From Cyclobacterium amurskyense (GTDB taxonomy: Bacteria > Bacteroidota > Bacteroidia > Cytophagales > Cyclobacteriaceae), in assembly GCF_001050135.1 (NCBI RefSeq), contig NZ_CP012040.1, positions 4,667,001-4,731,000 of the forward strand: 64,000 nucleotides of DNA, given 5' to 3'. Positions 35,197 to 44,691 of the stretch are shown here, piece by piece. The position numbers and the translations under genes were made by a program. Each line of letters opens with the position of its first letter. The stretch's first letter is position 1. Under the pieces are notes generated by a model, which saw only the letters and a program-made list of their open reading frames with translations, searched no databases and was not told the DNA's origin.

Positions 35197-35916
35197 ATGA
35201 CACTTTCAAAATCAATTGTTACAGCCATTGTAATTCAATCCTTGATTTCTTGCACAAACGAGGAAGATATGGAAGTTAAAAATGTAGTCTCTGAAGAGGA
35301 AGCTGTAGTGCTAATAGAAAGCTCCCTGCAAAAAAGTACAGGAGGTTTGAATGAAATGACGAACACCTTTTCTGAAGAATTGACTACAGATATCACCTTA
35401 AATGAGCTTTGCGGCACCTTGTATGAAGCCTCCTTAAATTATAATTATAACGAGGCTCCTATATTAGCAGATTATGAGATAGATTGGTCCTATATGATGG
35501 CTTGCAATGGTTTTAATGTACCACAAATGGTGGAATTTGAGGCCAGTTCAGTTGGTAGTTATTCAACATCAAGAATTAATTCAAATGATGTTACCAATAC
35601 TGCCATAGACATTTCAGGATTACAGCCATCAGCTTCTTCGCTCTTGTTTAGTGGTTTTTTTAATAGAGAAGGAAACCAAAGCATCACCACAAACCTAAAA
35701 ACAAGAAGTTTATCGAGTAAATTTAATGTTGATTTGGTTGATGTGCTTATCGATAAATCAAATTACAGCATATCCTCTGGTGGAGGAACATTTGTTCTAT
35801 CAGGATTGAGTGAAAATATTCCCTTTTCTTTTAATGGTACAATTGTTTTCAATGGAAATGGCAGTGTTTCCTTAACAGTAAATGAGAATGATTATGAAAT
35901 CAATATAAACGAATAA
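35197..35916 (+). CDS. Hypothetical lipoprotein
   Basis: A 239-residue protein from the ATG at 35197, chosen because the predicted promoter covers the upstream GTG. The signal ends LISCTNEED, a lipobox, so it should be membrane-anchored outside the cytoplasm. Two cysteines (LNELCGTLYE and MMACNGFNV) could pair. The C-terminal half is Ser/Thr/Asn-rich with beta-strand character (NENDYEINI at the end). I do not recognise the family. It is followed by a fatty-acid hydroxylase gene after 4 bp, so they share an operon. Confidence 0.75.
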   Translation: MTLSKSIVTAIVIQSLISCTNEEDMEVKNVVSEEEAVVLIESSLQKSTGGLNEMTNTFSEELTTDITLNELCGTLYEASLNYNYNEAPILADYEIDWSYMMACNGFNVPQMVEFEASSVGSYSTSRINSNDVTNTAIDISGLQPSASSLLFSGFFNREGNQSITTNLKTRSLSSKFNVDLVDVLIDKSNYSISSGGGTFVLSGLSENIPFSFNGTIVFNGNGSVSLTVNENDYEININE

Positions 35917-35920
35917 AACC

Positions 35921-36688
35921 ATGGAGGGAATAAGCCTTCACTATTTTACTCCTATAGCGAGCAATATTATTCGCTACTTTATGGTTGCAGGTACGGCTTT
36001 TGTGATTTTCTATAAGTTTTATCCCAATAAATTTTTTAAGAACAAAATTCAGTTGGGTCTTGCTAAGAATAAAGATTTTATCCGTGAGATTTTGCATTCA
36101 GTGCAATCGAGTTTTGTGATTGGACTGGTGATAGCTTTGTTTTTATTTACCCCACTCCGTGATTATGTTGCTATTTACAATGATTTTCATGAATACCATT
36201 TTCTGTGGATACCATTAAGCATACTATTAGCCTTAATACTGCATGACAGCTATTTTTATTGGATGCACAGGGTTGTACATCACCCTAAATTGTTCAAGAG
36301 TATACATTTAACTCATCATAAGTCTACAAATCCCTCTCCATGGACTTCATTTTCTTTTCATTTTTATGAAGCAATTACTGAAGCCATGGCTGTTCCTTTA
36401 ATTTTATGTTTGATTCCCATGCATCCTTTGTCATTGATACTTTTTGGGTTATTGTCTTTTTGTATTAACGTTTATGGGCATTTAGGCTATGAAATTGCAC
36501 CAAAATGGTTCAGGAACTCTCTTTTGTTTGAAGTACTCATTAGCTCAACTTATCATAATCTTCATCATGCAAAACCTAAGGGGAATTATGGTTTGTATTT
36601 TAGGTTTTGGGACAGGTTATTAAAGACGGAAAACCCAAATTATAGGATGGATTATGATCGAATACAAAAAAGAAGGTTTGGCCAATAG
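35921..36688 (+). CDS. Sterol desaturase / fatty acid hydroxylase superfamily membrane protein
   Basis: A 255-residue membrane protein with about four hydrophobic segments. The diiron histidine clusters are complete: HDSYFYWMHRVVHH (His108-121), HLTHHKS (His129-133), His187 (YGHLGY) and HNLHH (His212-216). Such enzymes use O2 to hydroxylate or desaturate lipids at the membrane. Possible substrates in Bacteroidota are flexirubin or carotenoid precursors, sphingolipids or fatty acids; none can be chosen from the sequence. It starts 4 bp after the lipoprotein gene. Confidence 0.93.
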   Translation: MEGISLHYFTPIASNIIRYFMVAGTAFVIFYKFYPNKFFKNKIQLGLAKNKDFIREILHSVQSSFVIGLVIALFLFTPLRDYVAIYNDFHEYHFLWIPLSILLALILHDSYFYWMHRVVHHPKLFKSIHLTHHKSTNPSPWTSFSFHFYEAITEAMAVPLILCLIPMHPLSLILFGLLSFCINVYGHLGYEIAPKWFRNSLLFEVLISSTYHNLHHAKPKGNYGLYFRFWDRLLKTENPNYRMDYDRIQKRRFGQ

Positions 36689-36884
36689 TAGGCTGGTTTA
36701 TTATACTTGGTTCAAAATAAAATTCTTTTAAATCATTATTGTAAAATATTTAATTGTTATATTAGGATAATATATAGAATTAAAACCTATTGGTAGTGGC
36801 TTCTCTACCTTTCCAGGAGTGGGTTATCCTTTGCAAATTTCAGCTTGATTAGCCTGCAATTATTATCAGAACCCTAAAATTTAC

Positions 36885-37136
36885 ATGATGGAAGAATTAA
36901 AAAAACGCAATGCTTTCTACATTGGAGGGCTTGTTGCCATACTTTTGGCCAGTTATTTTTCATGGACAATGTTTTTTCTATTCCTAAGCCTTATTTTATA
37001 CCCATTAGGGGTCATTCTTGTTTTGCTTTCAAAAAAGAGATGGTGGATAAAAGTGATTACAATTCTTTTACCTTTGACCTTTACGCTTCCAACCTCAGTG
37101 ATGTTAAAGGATTTTTTTGATTCTCTTGTCTCTTAA
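36885..37136 (+). CDS. Small hypothetical membrane protein
   Basis: 83 residues with three hydrophobic segments (about 11-27, 29-47 and 55-70) and a basic loop KKRWWIK. No family is recognised. It is flanked upstream by 196 bp of AT-rich DNA and downstream by repeat copy D. Confidence 0.6.
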   Translation: MMEELKKRNAFYIGGLVAILLASYFSWTMFFLFLSLILYPLGVILVLLSKKRWWIKVITILLPLTFTLPTSVMLKDFFDSLVS

Positions 37137-37185
37137 GTAAGCGAAAATATCTTCCTACATTTATACTTTGGGACGGCTTTACAAA

Positions 37186-37361
37186 TTAAACCCGAAATAT
37201 GCAATAGACATTCTATTACGTGCTGAAATCGCTTTAAAATCAGCCACTTCGTTGCTGTTTTCAATTTCACCATAGCGGTGCTATGCTAAAATCTCCAAAC
37301 AGCCTGATTTTCTTGCGATTGCAACACTCATCACGAATTCTATTACATAATCCGGGTTAAA
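37186..37361 (-). repeat. MITE-like repeat, copy D (short subfamily)
   Basis: 176 bp. Ends are TTAAACCCGAAATATGCAAT and ATTACATAATCCGGGTTAAA. It keeps the CACCATAGCGGTG hairpin and TGCTAAAATCTCCAAACAGC, but the roughly 45 bp with the CCTGAC and CCCGT hairpins found in A and C is replaced by CATCACGAATT. Confidence 0.85.
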
Positions 37362-37431
37362 AGCCGTTTTAGATATTTTGAATTTATTGGGTCTGCGCTT
37401 TTTATTCAAAGCTATGGACTAAACAGAAAAG

Positions 37432-37947
37432 ATGGGTAAACAAAAACTGATTAACCGACTAAAGAAATATTACCCAATGGAAAGGTTTCATGCTTTTGTT
37501 TCATTTCCATTGATTTTTATATACCTCATTTTTAAGAATTCCATTTCTGATATAGTATTTCTACTATATGGTCTCTTGATCTGCATAGTAATATTGATCC
37601 AAGGACAACACTATTGGAAATTGAAATACTACCGATTGATAGAAAAGCCGTTCAATCAAGAAAAAAACTTAAACCTTTTTAAAAACGCAAAGAAATTAAA
37701 TTTACTGTTGATAGGGTTAATACCTGTAGTTTTTATCATCCAACTTTTTTTAAATAACTGGAAAATTATCCCAGAAAATTTAATGCTTTGGGCTGTTTTA
37801 GCCAATTTATTTGGCATTTTTGAACATATCAATTACTACAACCGGCAGTTGATGGTTGACAATTCATCAGACATGGCATACATAAAGCGGAACAGAAAAT
37901 TGAAAGTTGCCAGTCTGGCTAAAGATTTAAAGGAAAACCAATTCTAA
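37432..37947 (+). CDS. Hypothetical membrane protein
   Basis: 171 residues with four likely membrane segments (about 20-35, 38-57, 92-107 and 117-130) and basic ends. No family motif is recognised. The gene ends 45 bp before the stop of the convergent symporter gene. The inverted repeat AATTGATT/AATCAATT at 37979..37998 between them may be a weak shared terminator. Confidence 0.65.
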   Translation: MGKQKLINRLKKYYPMERFHAFVSFPLIFIYLIFKNSISDIVFLLYGLLICIVILIQGQHYWKLKYYRLIEKPFNQEKNLNLFKNAKKLNLLLIGLIPVVFIIQLFLNNWKIIPENLMLWAVLANLFGIFEHINYYNRQLMVDNSSDMAYIKRNRKLKVASLAKDLKENQF

Positions 37948-37992
37948 AAACAAGTTTTAACATTCCAGCAATAGGAGCAATTGATTTCTCAA

Positions 37993-38868
37993 TCAATTAC
38001 TCGCCAATTCAGGCTTTTCATTTTTCCCTGCAAATACGATTACCAATATGGAGGCAATAAACATGATCAAACTGTAAATGACCACAGGGATCACCATGGC
38101 GGAATTTTGCAATAAGGTGGCCGCGATCATGATGCCAAGTGTGCCATTTTGAATGCCTGATTCAATACTAATGGATATTTGTTGCTTGTAAGGCAATGCA
38201 AAAAGCTTGGCAAGCAAGAAGGCAAAACCGAAGGTAAGCACATTCAAGATCAAGGTAACAGGTCCTGCTTCGGCAAAGAAACCGATAATATTGTCTTTCT
38301 CCTTAAAGATGGCACCACCTACAATGATTACAAAAAACACAATAGAGGCGATTCTTACTGTTTTATCAGCTTTTTGGGAGAGGGCAGGAAAGAGATGTTT
38401 TAAGAACATACCAATGGCGACTGGAACTAGCGTCACACCGGTTATTTGGACAATGGTTTGTAAAACAGGTAGTGCAACTGTTCCTTCTTCACCAAAAAAG
38501 ATAATCGAATAGTTGATGTACAGAGGAATGGTGACGATCGTTATGATAGAACTCATCGCGGTGAGGCTGATAGAAAGGGCCGTATCACCTTTGCAAAGGT
38601 GGGTGATCATATTGGAAGTAGGTCCTCCAGGGCAGCTTGCAATGATCATAACGCCTACAGCCATCGAACCTGAGAGACCAAAGGCAAGGATGAGGATAAA
38701 TCCCAAGACCGGTAACATAATTAATTGACAAAAAAGACCAAGACTTAATGCCTTAGGGGAAACAAAGATGTTTTTAAAGTCCTTTAAACTTAGGGTTAGT
38801 CCCATGCCAAGCATAATAAAAGCCAGCGCTAAAGGGAGAAAAACAGCAGTTAACACATTACTTTCCAT
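37993..38868 (-). CDS. Bile acid:sodium symporter (SBF) family transporter
   Basis: A 291-residue inner-membrane protein with about nine to ten hydrophobic segments. GVMIIASCPGGPTSNMITHL near residue 75 and SIESGIQNGTLGIMIAATLL near 235 are the two conserved SBF sequences that line the sodium and substrate sites. Bacterial members move organic anions, pantoate or other small acids with sodium. It is the last gene of a three-gene minus-strand group after an ADP-ribosylglycohydrolase gene (43 bp gap). Confidence 0.92.
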   Translation of the reverse strand: MESNVLTAVFLPLALAFIMLGMGLTLSLKDFKNIFVSPKALSLGLFCQLIMLPVLGFILILAFGLSGSMAVGVMIIASCPGGPTSNMITHLCKGDTALSISLTAMSSIITIVTIPLYINYSIIFFGEEGTVALPVLQTIVQITGVTLVPVAIGMFLKHLFPALSQKADKTVRIASIVFFVIIVGGAIFKEKDNIIGFFAEAGPVTLILNVLTFGFAFLLAKLFALPYKQQISISIESGIQNGTLGIMIAATLLQNSAMVIPVVIYSLIMFIASILVIVFAGKNEKPELASN

Positions 38869-38911
38869 AGTTGTTATTTTGGGTGGTTTTATTTTATTAC
38901 TTGAAAACTAT

Positions 38912-40183
38912 TTAATCGGGCCATAAGTATAGTGAAAGGGTATTATTAATTTGCTTTTCCGCCAATTTTTCAAGATTTATGTCCAATAATTCATCATTTA
39001 CTTTTTCCACCTGTTCCCGCATTTCTATGGGTAGTTGGGCATAGCCGTGGTATGCACCTAAAATCGCCCCAGCAATCGCTGCGGTAGTATCATTGTCTCT
39101 CCCATAATTTACTAGGAAAATCATTGTCTCCTTAAATTTGAAATCGTTGAAAAGCATGGCTGTAAGTACCTGAAGGTGGATTTCGGCAGCATGGAAAGGC
39201 ATGTCTTGGAGGTTCTGATCCAGGAGTTGGTAGGCACGAAGAATAGAGGACTCTGGGATTAAGGTGGTTTTGTTTGGTTTTAATTCTGTACCTAAACTGT
39301 CTTTGGCTTCTGCAACAATATCCAGAGCCAACTCATATACCCGATAACTGCTTCTACCTACAAGACGACTAGAGAAGTAACCTTCGGGGTCTATATCCTT
39401 TAAAACACGCAAAACCTCATTTTGATTACCATTAGCAGTAAGTGCAGCAGATGTCATAGCAGCAGAGAGGGCACTTATGTCTTTGGCCAGTCCCAGATCG
39501 TAAATACTTAAATTATAGGCTTGATTGTAGGCCATTTCCGGGTCGCTGGGGTACAATAAGCCCAGAGCAGGGGCATACAATAAGCCGGCACATACCATTT
39601 CACCACCATAGAATTTACCCATGGCCTTTTGGTAAGGTTTGAGTTTATTTTCCTTTATGGCAAGAGAGACCTTATACCATTCTTGTAACCACAAGACTTT
39701 AAGGTTTGTCTCTTCCAAGTCTTTAGTTTGGTCAGGCTTCAAGGATTTGTACCTGTTAAAATATGCTTCGTAAGTTTGTATAATGTGATTAGAGAAGGCG
39801 TCTACATCTAGGCTCAGGCTATTTTGCTCCGACATGAAATCCACAATCAAGGCTTTCCAACGGGTATCATCTGTAGTACCTCCAGCTGGTAGATTGGCCT
39901 TCCATATTCCCTCTGGCGAGACTTCTCGAACCATGGTGTCCAAACCAGTAACCCAACCATAGGTCTTTTGAATATCTTCCCTGGCCCACATTTCTGTAGG
40001 AGCTCCCATGGCATCACCAATGGCACTTCCCACAATTAGGCCTTTCACTTTATCAGATAGTTCAGATTTGCTTAGTTCGGAAACTGGTAAGTCAGCTTTA
40101 TTAGTATTCTCTTGTTTTCCCCCTTCACAGGCCCATAAACAACAGCCAATGAAAACATAGATACAAAAGTTAAAATTTCTCAT
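38912..40183 (-). CDS. ADP-ribosylglycohydrolase-family lipoprotein
   Basis: A 423-residue protein. The N-terminus (FIGCCLWACEGGKQE) looks like a lipoprotein signal, which would place the enzyme outside the cytoplasm. The ADP-ribosylglycohydrolase fold is shown by KGLIVGSAIGDAMGAPTEMW near 47, the metal-binding TDDTR at 104-108, and GRDNDTTAAIAGAILGAYHG near 368. The acidic ligands for two magnesium ions are therefore kept. Its length exceeds the classic DraG enzymes by more than 100 residues; many relatives in Bacteroidota act on unknown N- or O-glycosides. Its start overlaps the kinase stop by 14 bases. Confidence 0.88.
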   Translation of the reverse strand: MRNFNFCIYVFIGCCLWACEGGKQENTNKADLPVSELSKSELSDKVKGLIVGSAIGDAMGAPTEMWAREDIQKTYGWVTGLDTMVREVSPEGIWKANLPAGGTTDDTRWKALIVDFMSEQNSLSLDVDAFSNHIIQTYEAYFNRYKSLKPDQTKDLEETNLKVLWLQEWYKVSLAIKENKLKPYQKAMGKFYGGEMVCAGLLYAPALGLLYPSDPEMAYNQAYNLSIYDLGLAKDISALSAAMTSAALTANGNQNEVLRVLKDIDPEGYFSSRLVGRSSYRVYELALDIVAEAKDSLGTELKPNKTTLIPESSILRAYQLLDQNLQDMPFHAAEIHLQVLTAMLFNDFKFKETMIFLVNYGRDNDTTAAIAGAILGAYHGYAQLPIEMREQVEKVNDELLDINLEKLAEKQINNTLSLYLWPD

Positions 40184-41141
40184 TCATAATCAGATTTATG
40201 GCAAATGTTGCTAATTTTTTTTTCTCTTCTAAGGATAGAGAAAGGGGAAGTTGTGCCAAGCCAAACAGTCTACGCAATATTTCAACACCAGTATACTGTG
40301 CTAAAATTTCATTTTTTAAGGGGTAGCTTTCAATGATTCTGAGTAGTTCGCTTACAGCAGTGGATGAAAGTTTTAAATGGGCTAACATGACGGCCAAATC
40401 AAATTCTGGCTCGCCTAAAAATGCAAATTCTGTATCTATGATTTTTAATCCCTTTTCCGTCTCAAACCAGCTACCTGGATAGAAATCTCCATGAATAAGC
40501 ACATCTCCCGGCTTCAGGTACCTTTCCCCTAAAAGATTTATTTTCTCTATTAGTTCAGGCTTGTCTTTCACCATGGTAGATAGATCTTGTAAGCCTTCCT
40601 GGATTTGGTCCAGGTTAAATCCATTGTCAGGTAAAAAAGGCAATACAAAAATGTGCTGGTGATTCAGTTTCCTCATCTCTTGGTTGATAGGGAAATCAGT
40701 TACGGGTAATTGGTGCAGTTTTTTAAGATAGGTCAACAAAAGGTCTATAACCTTTTTATTGAGGCTGTTTTTGTTTTCATATAGCCACAAATAATCGCCT
40801 CCTTTATCCAAGTGTTCTATGGCCAGGAGCCAGGCATTTTTATCAAATCCCAATACGGCTGGAGAAAAGCAGGCCAATAAATTGTCTTTATTTATTTCAT
40901 TGTAGAATTTTAATTCTATTTCTATCCTATTTAATGGGGCAGGCACTTCCGGAAATTTGACAACATATGGCCGTGATTGTTTCAGGACAAAGATGCGTTT
41001 GTTGGTTTTTATCTTCAGGGTGACATTCATGTTCCCTTTTCCTGCCTGATACGAATCAATTACTTCTTCGCCCGAAAGCAACATTCCATTCCCTTTCAGG
41101 TAGGAGATTTGTTTGGGTTCAAGTGGGATTGTAATAAACAT
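40170..41141 (-). CDS. Phosphotransferase (APH / methylthioribose-kinase-like)
   Basis: A 323-residue protein-kinase-like small-molecule kinase. The catalytic loop is LIHGDFYPGSWFE and the metal-binding segment is IIDTEFAFLGEPEFDLAVML. The HGD-x4-GS arrangement and DxEFAF resemble MtnK (HGDLHTGS, DPEFAF) more than aminoglycoside kinases. The substrate may be a ribose-like or other sugar compound. Overlap with the downstream ADP-ribosylglycohydrolase gene by 14 bases shows tight coupling, so a joint pathway is plausible. Confidence 0.85.
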   Translation of the reverse strand: MFITIPLEPKQISYLKGNGMLLSGEEVIDSYQAGKGNMNVTLKIKTNKRIFVLKQSRPYVVKFPEVPAPLNRIEIELKFYNEINKDNLLACFSPAVLGFDKNAWLLAIEHLDKGGDYLWLYENKNSLNKKVIDLLLTYLKKLHQLPVTDFPINQEMRKLNHQHIFVLPFLPDNGFNLDQIQEGLQDLSTMVKDKPELIEKINLLGERYLKPGDVLIHGDFYPGSWFETEKGLKIIDTEFAFLGEPEFDLAVMLAHLKLSSTAVSELLRIIESYPLKNEILAQYTGVEILRRLFGLAQLPLSLSLEEKKKLATFAINLIMNEKF

Positions 41142-41272
41142 TTAATTATTTTTTTAGAAAATTAACCTTCATTTACCAGAATAGAAATCAAAATGGTAAG
41201 AAAGATTATTTTACTTAAATAAAAACATTGATCCTAGTTCTTTTCTAGCATTAACTGTTTTATTTTTGGGTC

Positions 41273-44224
41273 ATGAGTAAAACAAAAACAGACAGTCCAC
41301 TTTTGAGCCAGTTGTCGCTTGAATTGGATGGTGAACTGCATTACGATAGTTTGATGAAAACTTTGTATGCCACTGACGCTTCAGTGTACCGGTCCCTACC
41401 CACAGCTGTGGCCTTGCCTAAAAGCCCTTCTGATATAAAAAAACTAATTCATTTTGCCAATTCAAATAACCTATCATTAATTCCAAGAACAGCAGGAACT
41501 TCCCTAGCCGGTCAGTGTGTAGGAGATGGAATAGTTGTGGATGTTTCCAAATACCTAAACAAAATCATTGAGTTCAATAAGGACGAAGGATGGGTAAGGG
41601 TTCAGCCAGGAGTTGTGAGAAATGAATTGAACAATTACTTAAAGGAATATGGGTATTTCTTTAGCCCTATTACGAGTACAGCTACCAGAGCCATGATAGG
41701 CGGTATGGTTGGTAACAACAGTTGTGGTACCACCTCTATCGTATATGGTAGTACCAGAGAGCATGTGCTAGAGCTGAAAGTCTTGCTATCCGATGGGTCT
41801 GAGGCTGTTTTCAAGTCCATGACTGAAAGTGATTTTGAACTTAAATGCAAACAAGAAAATCTGGAAGGTGAACTTTATCGACATGTAAAGGAAGAATTAA
41901 GCCGTCCGGAAATACAAAAAAATATTAGGGAACATTTCCCCAAAGAGAGCATACATAGAAGAAATACTGGTTATGCCTTAGATTACCTTTTGGAGTCTCA
42001 GCTTTTTTCTGATAAAGATGCTCCATTTGATTTTTGTAAATTATTATGTGGATCAGAAGGTACTTTAGCAATCACTACAGAAATTAAAATTCACCTCGAT
42101 CCACTTCCAGATCCTTTTGATATTGTGGTAGCGGCTCACTTTGAGACTATTCATGACAGCATGAAAGCGGCTCAGGTGGCCATGAAAGAAAAGCCTACAG
42201 CTGTAGAGTTGATGGATAAAAACATCTTGGATTGTACCAAGGAGAATGTTGAACAAAGTAAAAATCGAGATTTTGTAGAGGGGGATCCTATGGCCATTTT
42301 AATGGTTGAGTTTAGAGGGAAAACCATTGAGGAGGCAAAAGCAAAAGGAGCAGTATTTATCGAATCGCTTAAAAAGGTGGATCTCGGTTATGCGTTTCCT
42401 ATAATAGGCCCTGAACGAACAAGCAGCGCCTGGGAGTTGAGAAGTGCAGGTTTGGGATTGTTAGCGAATATTCCAGGTGATAAGAAAGCTGTTGCTTGTA
42501 TCGAGGACACTGCTGTAGATATTGATGATTTGGCAGATTATATTGATGATTTTGCGAAACTGATCGCAGAATTTGGCCAACAATCTGTTTATTATGCTCA
42601 TGCAGGAGCTGGTGAAATTCACCTAAGACCCATACTTGACCTTAAAAAGTCAAAAGATGTTGATGAATTTTATAAAATAAGTGAAGCCAGTGCCAAACTG
42701 GTGAAAAAATACAATGGTTCTTTAAGTGGTGAGCATGGTGATGGTAGGCTAAGGGCTGCTTTTATTCCTTTAATGGTAGGGCAGGAAAACTATGATCTAT
42801 TTAAGCGGGTAAAAGCCAAATGGGACCCCAAAGGCATTTTTAATCCGGGAAAAATAGTAGATGCTCCCCCTATGAACTCCTCATTGAGGTATGAGGCTGA
42901 TTTGCCTAAAAAAGAACATAAAACTAAGTTTGATTTTAGCCATGTAGGAGGAATACTTCCTATGGCTGAAAAATGTAATGGTTCAGGGGATTGCAGAAAA
43001 CTCCCCAATTCTGGAGGAGGAACCATGTGTCCAAGTTATCAGGCGACCCGATATGAAAAAGACACCACACGTGGTAGAGCCAATACTTTACGTGAATTTT
43101 TGACAAATAGTGAGAAGCAAAACCCTTTTGATCATCCAGAAATTAAGGAAGTAATGGACCTTTGTCTCTCTTGCAAGGGCTGTACTTCAGAATGTCCTTC
43201 TAACGTAGACATGGCCACGATAAAGGCTGAGTTTCAATACCAATACTATAAATCCAACCCAGTTCCTTTGAGATCAAAGGCGTTTACTCATATAAATTCA
43301 CTGAATGAATTGGGTAGTATGGTTCCAGGCATTGCCAACTTCTTTTTGTCCAATGGATTTACAGGTAGTTTGATGAAAAAGATGCTTGGGGTAGCACCAG
43401 AAAGGCATTTGCCTGAGTTGAGTCCTCAATCTTTACGAAAATGGTACAAGAAAAATTATTCAAGATTGACGGGTAAACCGGTTATAAAATCTGTTTATTT
43501 TTTCTGTGATGAATTTACCAACCACAATGATACGGCTACAGGTATTAAGGCCATTAAGCTGCTAAGGCATTTAGGTTATGAGGTAAAGATGGTCGACCAT
43601 GTGGAGAGTGGAAGAGGAGCCATGTCTAAAGGCTTACTTGATCATGCGCAAAAAATGGCGGACAAAAACGTTGAAATATTTTCCTCTTTAATTAGTGCAG
43701 AAAGTCCACTTTTGGGCATAGAGCCTTCAGCCATTCTAAGCTTTAGAGATGAATATCCGAGACTTGTAAGTGCTAACTTGAAAGAAAAGGCAAAATCTAT
43801 AAAGTTTCATTGTGAGTTGGTAGACGAGTTTTTGGCCAAAGAGGCCATTGCGGGCAATATAAAACCAGAAAGCTTTACTAAGGAAAAGCGTCAGATAAAA
43901 TTACATGGGCATTGCCATCAAAAAGCGTTATCCTCAGTTAATTATTCCAAGAAAATACTTGAATTGCCAGAGAACTACCAAGTGAGCGTAATCCCTTCAG
44001 GTTGCTGTGGGATGGCCGGTTCATTTGGCTACGAAAAAGAGCATTATGAATTAAGTATGCAGATTGGAGAAATGGTTTTATTTCCAGCTGTCAGAAAAGC
44101 TGCTGAAGGTGATTTGATTGCTGCACCCGGTACAAGTTGTCGCCATCAGATCGCAGATGGGACAGGAAAGAAAGCAAACCACCCGGTTGAGATTCTATTT
44201 GCTGCCGCTGGATTGAAAGATTGA
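41273..44224 (+). CDS. FAD-linked oxidase / 4Fe-4S dehydrogenase fusion (YdiJ / D-2-hydroxyacid dehydrogenase type)
   Basis: A 983-residue cytosolic or membrane-associated flavoprotein. Residues about 45-225 form the PCMH FAD domain (IPRTAGTSLAGQCVGDGIVV, IGGMVGNNSCGTTSIVYGST), and 260-530 the FAD-linked C-terminal domain (GSLSGEHGDGRLRAAFIP). Two ferredoxin-like clusters follow (CNGSGDCRKLPNSGGGTMCP, CLSCKGCTSECP). CCG-type motifs lie at about 880-925 (HGHCHQKAL, PSGCCGMAGSFGYE). This domain order matches YdiJ-like D-lactate or D-2-hydroxyglutarate dehydrogenases passing electrons to the quinone pool. The gene has its own transcript ending in a strong terminator. Substrate not determined. 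Confidence 0.93.
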   Translation: MSKTKTDSPLLSQLSLELDGELHYDSLMKTLYATDASVYRSLPTAVALPKSPSDIKKLIHFANSNNLSLIPRTAGTSLAGQCVGDGIVVDVSKYLNKIIEFNKDEGWVRVQPGVVRNELNNYLKEYGYFFSPITSTATRAMIGGMVGNNSCGTTSIVYGSTREHVLELKVLLSDGSEAVFKSMTESDFELKCKQENLEGELYRHVKEELSRPEIQKNIREHFPKESIHRRNTGYALDYLLESQLFSDKDAPFDFCKLLCGSEGTLAITTEIKIHLDPLPDPFDIVVAAHFETIHDSMKAAQVAMKEKPTAVELMDKNILDCTKENVEQSKNRDFVEGDPMAILMVEFRGKTIEEAKAKGAVFIESLKKVDLGYAFPIIGPERTSSAWELRSAGLGLLANIPGDKKAVACIEDTAVDIDDLADYIDDFAKLIAEFGQQSVYYAHAGAGEIHLRPILDLKKSKDVDEFYKISEASAKLVKKYNGSLSGEHGDGRLRAAFIPLMVGQENYDLFKRVKAKWDPKGIFNPGKIVDAPPMNSSLRYEADLPKKEHKTKFDFSHVGGILPMAEKCNGSGDCRKLPNSGGGTMCPSYQATRYEKDTTRGRANTLREFLTNSEKQNPFDHPEIKEVMDLCLSCKGCTSECPSNVDMATIKAEFQYQYYKSNPVPLRSKAFTHINSLNELGSMVPGIANFFLSNGFTGSLMKKMLGVAPERHLPELSPQSLRKWYKKNYSRLTGKPVIKSVYFFCDEFTNHNDTATGIKAIKLLRHLGYEVKMVDHVESGRGAMSKGLLDHAQKMADKNVEIFSSLISAESPLLGIEPSAILSFRDEYPRLVSANLKEKAKSIKFHCELVDEFLAKEAIAGNIKPESFTKEKRQIKLHGHCHQKALSSVNYSKKILELPENYQVSVIPSGCCGMAGSFGYEKEHYELSMQIGEMVLFPAVRKAAEGDLIAAPGTSCRHQIADGTGKKANHPVEILFAAAGLKD

Positions 44225-44235
44225 TACCAAATTGT

Positions 44236-44273
44236 AAATGGCTGAACCACTTTAAGTTCGGCCATTTTTTTTT
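44236..44273 (+). terminator. Rho-independent terminator after FAD/4Fe-4S dehydrogenase
   Basis: A stem AAATGGCTGAAC / GTTCGGCCATTT (11 of 12 pairs) with a 7-nt loop and a following run of T. Confidence 0.9.
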
Positions 44274-44449
44274 GGATTATTTACAGGCTTATCAAATTGA
44301 GACCATGGGATGGATGTCTATTTTTTGATTAAAAGGGCTTATACTTTTGGGGATGATTTTCCATTTATTTAGGGTGATTAGCAGTCCTATTTATAAATTT
44401 GCTTAATTCAAAGTTTCTGCTGTACAAATACCCTTTTGCTGTTTAGAAG

Positions 44450-44479
44450 TTTGTTAGGCCTTATGCATTTTTATCTTTG
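44450..44479 (+). promoter_or_regulatory. Bacteroidota housekeeping promoter before ECF sigma gene
   Basis: TTTG at 44450..44453, 18 bp spacing, then TATCTTTG at 44472..44479, an exact -7 consensus. It predicts transcription from about 44486 and a leader of about 205 nt. Confidence 0.55.
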
Positions 44480-44691
44480 ATTTATGTTCAAAATCAATTT
44501 ATTTATTTCCTTACGCTGGTCCATATTTATTATTGATGGATCCCCACATTAAGTACAGAAAATAGCTTGATATATTAATGTATTTTATTGACAGGTACCA
44601 AATAGCCGTCACTAATACCATTGTCATAATACCCCTTGTATGAAAATTATATTTTAGCTATAATTGAAAACTTTATTATCAAAAACCCAAA

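Larger units (their letters stand above)
44225..44691. other. 467 bp intergenic region before ECF sigma factor
   Basis: Contains the terminator of the FAD/4Fe-4S gene and a good Bacteroidota promoter at 44450..44479. The remaining 210 bp leader before the sigma-factor gene is AT-rich, with no gene seen. Confidence 0.65.

Noticed and set aside
37979..37998. AATTGATT/AATCAATT inverted repeat as a strong terminator
   Set aside because: Short AT-rich stem without a T-run and partly inside the symporter gene; noted only as a weak possibility.
41261..41268. Exact -7 promoter consensus TATTTTTG before the FAD/4Fe-4S gene
   Set aside because: Only 4 bp before the ATG, so transcription would start inside the codon region; it is probably chance in AT-rich DNA.
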